Shown here: positions 14,331-18,817 of the stretch, piece after piece
Layout of the letters: every line of letters begins with the position of its first letter
Numbering within the stretch: position 1 is the first letter of the stretch
Source of the DNA: Candidatus Woesearchaeota archaeon
GTDB taxonomy: Archaea; Nanobdellota; Nanobdellia; Woesearchaeales; BM511
Reading direction: 5' to 3'
Assembly (NCBI GenBank): GCA_018221175.1
Contig: JAAOYE010000007.1
Location: 1 to 18,817 of the forward strand
Length of the DNA stretch: 18,817 nucleotides
Notes under the pieces: generated by a model
Database searches by the model: none
Told to the model about the DNA's origin: nothing
Seen by the model: only the letters and a program-made list of their open reading frames with translations
Made by a program: the position numbers and the translations under genes

Positions 14331-15113
14331 ATGGGGGGAGAACCAACAATACAAGTTACAAAAGATGGTCCACTTTTAGTCAATAATGTACCTAACCTGT
14401 TTATTTCTAAAGCAAAGGACAATTTAGATATCGAAACATTTGAAGCTGACAGGATCGAAGCGCCTGCTACATTCGCACTATGCCGTTGCGGTCGGTCTAA
14501 TACAAAACCGTTTTGTGACGGAACACATGTGAATAAAAATTTTAAGCCGAAAGTTGACGAGGAATGGAAAAAGTCTGTACCAGACAAATATATTGTTTTT
14601 AAAGGAAAAAAAGTAACAATCCATGACAACAGAGGTGTGTGCTCTCATAGAGGATTTTGTACAGGTCTTGCACCAAAGGTGTGGCGTTCGAAATATCCAT
14701 GGGGCGAAGAGTGGGTTAATCCAGACGGAGATACAAAAGAAAATGTGATAACACCTATCAAACTATGTCCTTCAGGCGCATTAAAATTTGAAGAAAACAA
14801 CCAAATGTTTGACAGCATAAAAAGAGAACCATCTATCATCGTCTTAAAAGATGGGCCTTACAACATCGTTGGTAACATCAAACTGCTTGATGAAGATGGC
14901 AAAGAACAGGATTTTGGCGAACACTACGCGCTTTGCAGATGCGGCGCTACAAAGAATTCACCTAGGTGCAATGGTTGGCACTACGGTGCTCCATGGTACG
15001 AAATCAAAAGAGAAGATGGTAGCATTGAAAAAAAATGGGATGGAAGTCCAAATAAAGACAGCATTAAAATCATAAATCGAGTCGAAGACTTTGAAAAGGA
15101 GGTCAAAAAGTGA
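14331..15113 (+). CDS. Double-CDGSH iron-sulfur protein with central Fe-S domain
   Basis: The 260-aa protein holds two CDGSH sites, which bind 2Fe-2S clusters with three Cys and one His: C51, C53, C62, H66 (CRCG to FCDGTH) and C202, C204, C213, H217 (CRCG to RCNGWH). In the second the Asp is Asn, but all ligands remain. Between them lies a divergent 4Fe-4S-like region (GVCSHRGFCTG, then KLCPSGALKF) with C104, C110 and C146, as in the Fer4_19 group. It most likely carries electrons or senses redox state in the cytoplasm. Its stop overlaps a rubredoxin gene start (GTGA), so both are one unit and may exchange electrons. Confidence 0.9.
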   Translation: MGGEPTIQVTKDGPLLVNNVPNLFISKAKDNLDIETFEADRIEAPATFALCRCGRSNTKPFCDGTHVNKNFKPKVDEEWKKSVPDKYIVFKGKKVTIHDNRGVCSHRGFCTGLAPKVWRSKYPWGEEWVNPDGDTKENVITPIKLCPSGALKFEENNQMFDSIKREPSIIVLKDGPYNIVGNIKLLDEDGKEQDFGEHYALCRCGATKNSPRCNGWHYGAPWYEIKREDGSIEKKWDGSPNKDSIKIINRVEDFEKEVKK

Positions 15114-15316
15114 CAAAATACAAATGCGATGTCTGCAATGTCTTTGAATACGACACAGAAAAAGGCGACGATAAAACAGGGATGAAAGCAGGAACAAAAC
15201 CAGCTGATTTCCCAGAAAAATGGCGCTGCCCTATTTGTCAGGCAGACAAAACACACCTCATCGAGCAAACCGATGAGGTTTCTACTCCTAAAAAAGAACC
15301 TGAAAAAAAGACATAA
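15110..15316 (+). CDS. Rubredoxin
   Basis: The 68-aa protein has the rubredoxin iron site, CDVC (C6, C9) and RCPIC (C40, C43), with the typical YKCDVCNVFEYD opening and a PADFPEKWRCPIC segment. It is an electron carrier with a single iron. The tail after residue 52 is a charged, Lys/Glu-rich extension. The start is GTG at 15110, overlapping the TGA of the CDGSH gene, with AAGGAGGT (15097-15103) ahead of it, so translation is coupled. It may pass electrons between the CDGSH protein, the flavin reductase and rubrerythrin encoded nearby, though this is inference. Confidence 0.9.
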   Translation: MTKYKCDVCNVFEYDTEKGDDKTGMKAGTKPADFPEKWRCPICQADKTHLIEQTDEVSTPKKEPEKKT

Positions 15317-15326
15317 CACATTATAG

Positions 15327-15524
15327 AATGCAGGAGATTTAAGATATAAGAAAAAATTAGAAATTCTTTGCGATGAATTAGAATTTAAATTATCACTTAT
15401 CCCACAAAGCAAATCTCAGATAAAAGAAACTGTAAACTATCTGGAAGATGCTTTTTTTATGAGAAAATATTTAGCTGGTCAAAAATTAGAAGTAAGTACG
15501 CCCGAAAATGTTGGGTGGCAATAA
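15327..15524 (+). pseudogene. Open frame without a start codon, possible frameshifted small gene
   Basis: From the TAG at 15324-15326 to the TAA at 15522-15524 a 65-codon frame stays open, but it has no ATG, GTG or TTG in its first part. The first in-frame ATG is at 15459, leaving 21 codons. The composition is protein-like (helical; KKLEILCDELEFKLSLIPQS, then QIKETVNYLEDAFFMRKYLA). An ATG at 15328 lies one frame away and meets a stop after four codons. One extra base in the T run at 15338-15340 would join it to the long frame. The stretch exactly fills the space between rubredoxin and nth. It may be a broken gene, a sequencing indel or programmed frameshifting. No family recognised. Confidence 0.45.
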
Positions 15525-16178
15525 TCATCTACTCCTCTTTACACCAACCCTCTTGCAGTAAGTATTAACAACACATCTAGAACAAAATGGACTTATAGGA
15601 ACGCAGGTGTTTTGTCCGTATGCTACAAAGATTGAGTTGAATGTTGTCCAATACCTTTTTGGAAGCTTTTTTCTAAGAACTTTTTCGGTTTCATCTGGAC
15701 TTTTTGTTTTCACATATCCAAGACGGTTCATAATCGTGTGAACATGGGTATCAACACAAACTGCGGGCTTATCAAATGCTACTGCGACAACAAGGTTTGC
15801 AGTCTTTTTACCAACACCTGGAAGTTTTACTAATTCTTCAACAGTGTCAGGAATATTGCCTCTAAATTCTTTTCTTAATACTTTTGGCAATTGTTTTAGA
15901 AACCTTGCTTTGTTGTGGAAAAAACCAACAGGAAATATGATTTCTTCAATTTGTTTTTGAGTTAATTTATCCAAATCTTGTGGCTTTTTAACTTTCTCAA
16001 AAAGTTTCTTGCATGCATTTGTTGTAACTTCATCTTTTGTTCTAGCAGAAAGTATTGTTGCTACAAGGACTTTAAATGGGTTGTTTGTCTGAATCTGAAT
16101 CAAATCAACAACTGGCACTTGATAGTTTTTTACTTCTTTTTTTAGAATTTCATATATTTTGTCTATGTCAACTTTCAT
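15525..16178 (-). CDS. nth: Endonuclease III (DNA glycosylase/AP lyase)
   Basis: This 217-aa base-excision repair enzyme removes oxidised pyrimidines and cuts the abasic site. The helix-hairpin-helix LPGVGKKTA (119-127) carries the catalytic Lys125, VDTHV the catalytic Asp143, and the 4Fe-4S loop has C192, C199, C202 and C208 with the normal C-X6-C-X2-C-X5-C spacing. It lies just downstream of the flavin reductase gene with a 6-base gap, and is the last gene of the rubrerythrin operon. Its link to oxidative stress makes sense, as it repairs oxidised bases. Length is normal. Confidence 0.95.
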   Translation of the reverse strand: MKVDIDKIYEILKKEVKNYQVPVVDLIQIQTNNPFKVLVATILSARTKDEVTTNACKKLFEKVKKPQDLDKLTQKQIEEIIFPVGFFHNKARFLKQLPKVLRKEFRGNIPDTVEELVKLPGVGKKTANLVVAVAFDKPAVCVDTHVHTIMNRLGYVKTKSPDETEKVLRKKLPKRYWTTFNSIFVAYGQNTCVPISPFCSRCVVNTYCKRVGVKRSR

Positions 16179-16184
16179 TAGAAA

Positions 16185-16907
16185 TCAACCTTTTCCAGGA
16201 AGCATCCACTGCTCAAACCTTATCTTCCCAGAGCTGACTCCAATCTTGGCCAATATTTCATTTGTGCCAGTAACCATAGCAGGAGGGCCGCATACATAGA
16301 ATGATTTTGTCTGTAAATTGCCGCAATATTTTTTTATCATCTCTTCAGTTACTCTGCCTTTTTCAAATGTTTCATCTGGAGGCTCTTCATTAGTTATTGT
16401 ATTCACAACTGTAATGTTTTCATTATTTCCTTCTATTTTTTCAAGCTCTTTTTTATAGATTATATCAGACACGGTCTTGTTTGAAAACAAGAGCAGTATT
16501 TTGTTATTCATCTTTTTTGCAACTGCATATCTAATAGCACTAATAAAAGGAGTAATCCCAGAACCACCTGCAATAAACACTATATCATCTTTAACACTAT
16601 CATCAAAGTTTAGAGCTTCACCGTTGGGCGCAACAAATCCTAACTCTTCCCCTATTTTTAGGCTGAACAACGCTTGTGTGAAATTACCCAGTTTTTTTAT
16701 TGTGAAATCTACATAATTTTTCTCAGTTGGTGGGCTGGCAAGCGTGAATGGTTTAGAAACACCTTCAAAATCTTTGCTATCAACAAATGAGACAAGAGTG
16801 AATTGTCCAGAAATAAAATCCAATGCATCCGGCCTTTTTAGCCTGAATGTTCTAACATCATGTGTTTCATCAATTAGTTCTATAATCTTTGAAGTAAAAT
16901 CTGTCAT
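16185..16907 (-). CDS. FAD-dependent ferredoxin/rubredoxin reductase-like protein
   Basis: The 240-aa protein belongs to the ferredoxin-NADP reductase fold. An N-terminal FAD barrel has SKPFTLASPP (51-60), matching the RxYS-type flavin motif with Lys-Pro-Phe-Thr in place of Arg-Pro-Tyr-Ser. The NAD(P) domain has AGGSGITPFISAIR (113-126) and a CGPPAMV segment near 214. There is no 2Fe-2S C-terminal domain, so it needs a separate electron partner, and the rubredoxin-domain gene just upstream is an obvious candidate. It probably uses NADH or NADPH to reduce that partner, which would then feed rubrerythrin. Substrate and donor preference cannot be read from the sequence. Confidence 0.88.
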   Translation of the reverse strand: MTDFTSKIIELIDETHDVRTFRLKRPDALDFISGQFTLVSFVDSKDFEGVSKPFTLASPPTEKNYVDFTIKKLGNFTQALFSLKIGEELGFVAPNGEALNFDDSVKDDIVFIAGGSGITPFISAIRYAVAKKMNNKILLLFSNKTVSDIIYKKELEKIEGNNENITVVNTITNEEPPDETFEKGRVTEEMIKKYCGNLQTKSFYVCGPPAMVTGTNEILAKIGVSSGKIRFEQWMLPGKG

Positions 16908-16931
16908 TTTAAAAAAATAAATCTGTGGGGT

Positions 16932-17267
16932 CTAGCCCCACTTGCCTTTTTTCATATGTGCTTCGAGTTCAGCCTTTATTGATTGAATAGTTTCGTATGT
17001 GTCTTTTAGGACTCTATTTGCTATTAAAACGCAGTTTGGATCTAAGTTTTCTTCTTTGATAATACTTGCCCATTTCCTGATTTTTGAATAAAGCCCCATG
17101 ATTGCCACATGGTACTCATTTGTTCTCCTTGATTTTTCAATTAAGTCAGCACTTTCCCCTTCAATTTTTGAGAAATTCTCTTTAGTAGCGCCGCACTTTG
17201 GACACTTGTCTGGTGCATCATCGCCGTCATAAACTAATGCGCAAACACCACATCTAAATAAATTCAT
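16932..17267 (-). CDS. Rubredoxin domain fused to a helical domain
   Basis: The 111-aa protein begins with a rubredoxin-like iron site (C6, C9 in FRCGVCALVYDGDD, then C22, C25 in CPKCGATKENF). A helical part of about 70 residues follows, rich in Lys and Glu (IMGLYSKIRKWASIIKEEN, then VLKDTYETIQSIKAELEAHMK). The helical part resembles a fragment of a four-helix bundle, but I do not recognise it with confidence and see no di-iron ligands. GAGGAGGTG (17274-17282, minus strand) is among the strongest ribosome sites in the window. The gene lies between the two micro-ORFs and the flavin reductase, so it is the likely carrier between reductase and rubrerythrin. Confidence 0.82.
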   Translation of the reverse strand: MNLFRCGVCALVYDGDDAPDKCPKCGATKENFSKIEGESADLIEKSRRTNEYHVAIMGLYSKIRKWASIIKEENLDPNCVLIANRVLKDTYETIQSIKAELEAHMKKGKWG

Positions 17268-17292
17268 ATCGTAACACCTCCTCTAAAAAAAT

Positions 17293-17334
17293 CTAATCTT
17301 TTTTCTTCTTTTTCCTAGGTCCACAGCACCCCAT
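17293..17334 (-). CDS. 13-residue Cys-Cys/poly-Lys micropeptide
   Basis: The frame reads MGCCGPRKKKKKD and stops. GAGGTG at 17341-17346 (minus strand) lies six bases before its ATG, matching other real starts in this window. It follows the 30-residue micro-ORF after 16 bases and precedes the rubredoxin-domain gene after 25 bases, all in the same direction. Neighbouring Cys with a basic tail could bind metal, or the ORF could act only as a leader that tunes the next gene. It is too short for any family assignment; translation is inferred from the ribosome site alone. Confidence 0.5.
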   Translation of the reverse strand: MGCCGPRKKKKKD

Positions 17335-17350
17335 ATGTCTCACCTCAATC

Positions 17351-17443
17351 CTATTCTTCGTCTTTTCCTTCGGCTTTTTTCTTGGCTTTTTTTTCTTCGT
17401 CACTTAGGCCAAAACAGCCTCCGCACGTTCCGCATCCTCCCAT
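17351..17443 (-). CDS. 30-residue Cys-rich microprotein
   Basis: The product has a Gly/Cys head, MGGCGTCGGCFGL, with C4, C7 and C10 in CxxCxxC spacing, followed by a helix-prone Lys/Glu tail (SDEEKKAKKKAEGKDEE). GAGGTG at 17453-17458 (minus strand) lies nine bases before the ATG. It stands directly after rubrerythrin (38 bases) in the same operon. The C-x2-C-x2-C set suits metal or iron-sulfur binding, perhaps as a metal donor or scaffold for the iron enzymes around it; this is a guess. The head resembles that of the next micropeptide (both begin MG, then Cys), which hints at a shared role. It escapes ordinary gene calls because of its size. Confidence 0.6.
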   Translation of the reverse strand: MGGCGTCGGCFGLSDEEKKAKKKAEGKDEE

Positions 17444-17481
17444 GATACTGTTCACCTCATAAGGTTTTATAATTTAATAAT

Positions 17482-17985
17482 CTATTCTATCTTTTTAAAT
17501 TGTTCCTTTTTAGCACTGCAGGTTGGGCAGGTATCTGGCGTCTCATCTTCTTGAGTGTGGCCGCATACCTGGCACACATAGATTTCTTTTTCTTCCAAAT
17601 CGTTTCCTGCATCAACTTTTTCTAATGCTTTTTTATACAGCTTAGCGTGAATTTTTTCTGCTGAGTTTGCTCCCATAAATGTTTGCAAAGCTGCATTGTT
17701 TTCTTCTGTTTTTGCATCTTCTATAAATTTAGGGTACATCTCGTTAAACTCGTAAGTCTCGCCTTCTATTGCTTCTTTTAGGTTTGAGGTCGTGTCTTTT
17801 ACACCCCCCAACACATTCAAGTGGTTGTGTGCATGCACAGTTTCTGCATCAGCAGTAGCCCTAAATAGTTTTGCAACTTGCTTGAAACCTTCTTCATCTG
17901 CTTTTTTTGCAAACGCAAGGTATTTTCTGTTTGCCTGTGATTCGCCGGCAAATGCGTCTTTTAGATTGTCTTGTGTTTTTCCCAT
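17482..17985 (-). CDS. rbr: Rubrerythrin
   Basis: Rubrerythrin reduces hydrogen peroxide to water in the cytoplasm. The 167-aa protein has the di-iron bundle with E15, E48 and H51 (AETVHAHN), E76/E79 (EGETYEF), and E110/H113 (SAEKIHAKLY), then a C-terminal rubredoxin domain with C138, C141 (VCQVCGHT) and C153, C156 (TCPTC). It is close to the standard length, a little shorter than the 190-aa bacterial form. GGAGG at about 17993-17997 (minus strand) precedes the ATG, and a TATA-like TTTAAAAA at about 18033-18040 lies upstream. It starts the operon that continues with two micro-ORFs, a rubredoxin-domain protein, flavin reductase and nth. Confidence 0.95.
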   Translation of the reverse strand: MGKTQDNLKDAFAGESQANRKYLAFAKKADEEGFKQVAKLFRATADAETVHAHNHLNVLGGVKDTTSNLKEAIEGETYEFNEMYPKFIEDAKTEENNAALQTFMGANSAEKIHAKLYKKALEKVDAGNDLEEKEIYVCQVCGHTQEDETPDTCPTCSAKKEQFKKIE

Positions 17986-18029
17986 GTTTAATCCTCCATA
18001 ACATTAGTGGGATTCCAAAACGTTTTATT

Positions 18030-18042
18030 GTTTTTAAAGATT
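18030..18042 (-). promoter_or_regulatory. Likely TATA box of the rubrerythrin operon
   Basis: On the minus strand CTTTAAAAACA lies about 50 bases before the rubrerythrin ATG, giving a leader of about 22 bases that includes the GGAGG site. Confidence 0.45.
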
Positions 18043-18046
18043 ATGT

Positions 18047-18472
18047 TTAATTAGAATTATTTATTTCAATAACTTTATTACAAAGAGGTGCAATCTTTGA
18101 AGCAAGACCTGCACTCTCATCAGTAACTGCTACCCATATGATTCCTGACTTTGAGGACATTTTTGAGTTTGTGTTGCTAATAAACTTGATTATGTTTTCT
18201 GTATCGTGATATATTGAAAATGAGGAAATTGTATCTACAAGAATAAATTTCTCCCCTGGAATCTTTTCCATAAGTGTGCTGATGTTTATTGAAATGTCTG
18301 TAAGTGCTCCTGGGTGCACAAAAACATCAGTAGCACCATCTTCTTGTTCTCCTGCTTCTTTTACACATGTTATGAATTTTATCCTGCTAGTATCGATGTT
18401 GTTGTCTGATAATAACCGCTTAATGTATCTTGTAACTTTGTTGTATGAGAGATATATATATACAGGATGCAT
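18047..18472 (-). CDS. RecA/KaiC-like domain protein, C-terminal part of a broken gene
   Basis: This 141-aa frame resembles the later part of archaeal KaiC/RecA-like proteins of the DUF7504 kind: VYIYLSYNKVTRYIKRLL as the first core strand, IDTSRIKFITCVKE, then FILVDTISSFSIYHDTENIIKFI where RecA folds have the Walker B strand, and IIWVAVTDES. Asp is present in LVDT, but the Walker A loop is not visible in this part, so ATP use is unlikely. The ATG at 18472 lies at an (AT)5 tract, and the frame upstream continues the same protein in another phase. The ATG is therefore probably not the true start. Function could be signal transduction, but is unknown. Confidence 0.6.
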   Translation of the reverse strand: MHPVYIYLSYNKVTRYIKRLLSDNNIDTSRIKFITCVKEAGEQEDGATDVFVHPGALTDISINISTLMEKIPGEKFILVDTISSFSIYHDTENIIKFISNTNSKMSSKSGIIWVAVTDESAGLASKIAPLCNKVIEINNSN

Positions 18473-18743
18473 TTGTCGTTTTTAGGATATCTACAATGGT
18501 GGAGGAGAGGTTTTCGATTTTTGTAATAAGCGCTAAAGTGTTAAATTCTTCTATAAATCCCTGAATAGGCGACGCACTTGACTCGGGTTTGGAAGATGTT
18601 GCGACTGTTTCATTATATTTATCCATTATAGAAATCATCTCTTCAACAAGGCTTACATGCTCAACCTCATTGTCTTTTATAGTCAAAACCTTGTTTTTAA
18701 TCGCTTCCCCATCTTGTTTTCCAACTATTACTGGAAATGCAAC
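18420..18743 (-). pseudogene. N-terminal part of the broken RecA/KaiC-like gene
   Basis: This frame is open from 18743, just below a TAA at 18744-18746, down to a stop at 18420. It has no ATG; TTG at 18684-18686 is the only start-like codon. It codes for a helical stretch (DNEVEHVSLVEEMISIMDKYNE), a Ser-rich loop, then STIVDILKTTNASCIYISL, which should run on into the core strand now found in the next frame. Adding one AT unit at 18452-18462 would join the frames as CIYIYLSYNK. Phase variation, decay or a sequencing error at the repeat would all give this picture. Its true start may be lost upstream. Confidence 0.55.
18452..18462. repeat. AT dinucleotide repeat at the frame break
   Basis: ATATATATATA is placed exactly where the coding frame of the RecA/KaiC-like gene changes. 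A gain of one AT unit restores a single frame. Confidence 0.7.
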
Positions 18744-18746
18744 TTA

Positions 18747-18817
18747 TGGGGTCGAGGCGAATTTTTCCGTTCTGTTGGCAACGTGACATCTGATGTAATA
18801 AAAAATTACATCAACCA
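18747..18817. other. Unassigned right edge ending in a perfect hairpin
   Basis: The last 70 bases have no gene that I can support. The segment holds an exact inverted repeat, TGATGTAAT (18791-18799) and ATTACATCA (18805-18813), around five A. It could be a terminator-like or regulatory hairpin of a gene outside the window, or an end of a repeated element. The frame of the gene to the left stops at 18744-18746, so this part may belong to something else. Confidence 0.35.

Noticed and set aside
1..18817. CRISPR array, transposase, integrase or toxin-antitoxin pair
   Set aside because: No regularly spaced direct repeats and no recognisable protein of these classes were seen on either strand.

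Overview
The window is AT-rich, tightly packed DNA from an archaeon. The supporting genes are an NMD3 homologue, a transcription factor S (TFIIS-like), an ER-type signal peptidase with Ser-His-Asp residues, a Hel308-type helicase piece, and BRE/TATA promoters that often sit about 25 bases before an ATG (leaderless starts). Genes inside operons carry GGTGA or GGAGG ribosome binding sites. The signal peptidase insert, the C39-like protein and the bacterial-type DnaK operon fit a DPANN-like or related lineage. That placement is an inference, not something the sequence proves.

Layout. Positions 1-113 are a GC-richer stretch with hairpins and no certain identity. Then follow a PlsC-like acyltransferase (-), a Hel308 helicase lacking its first RecA domain (+), PRPP synthetase and NMD3 (-), signal peptidase, TFS and a YggU/DUF167 protein (+), and a P-loop kinase plus dCMP deaminase pair with a winged-helix regulator (-). 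At 7250-12811 lies a heat-shock operon: hsp20, grpE, a YkgJ-type cysteine-cluster protein, dnaK, an unknown gene, an HD-domain protein and dnaJ. A two-helix membrane protein (-), a DUF1761 membrane protein (+) and a C39-like protein (-) come next.

From about 14330 the content turns to redox and oxidative-stress genes. On the plus strand are a double-CDGSH iron-sulfur protein, a rubredoxin, and a small open frame with no start codon. On the minus strand an apparent operon runs rubrerythrin, a 30-residue Cys-rich microprotein, a 13-residue Cys-Cys/poly-Lys micropeptide, a rubredoxin-domain protein, a flavin reductase and endonuclease III. The two micro-ORFs fill what would otherwise look like an empty 214-base gap, and each has its own strong ribosome binding site. 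The set reads as an electron chain (NAD(P)H, flavin reductase, rubredoxin, rubrerythrin) for peroxide removal, with a DNA repair enzyme attached.

The right end holds a RecA/KaiC-like gene broken into two frames exactly at an (AT)n run, then about 70 bases of unassigned sequence ending in a perfect hairpin.

The observations most worth checking are the Hel308 gene cut at the RecA1/RecA2 boundary with its own promoter, the two microproteins in the rubrerythrin operon, the frame break at the AT repeat, the array of inverted half-sites around the heat-shock promoter, and the startless open frame at 15327-15524. No rRNA, tRNA, CRISPR array or transposase was recognised.
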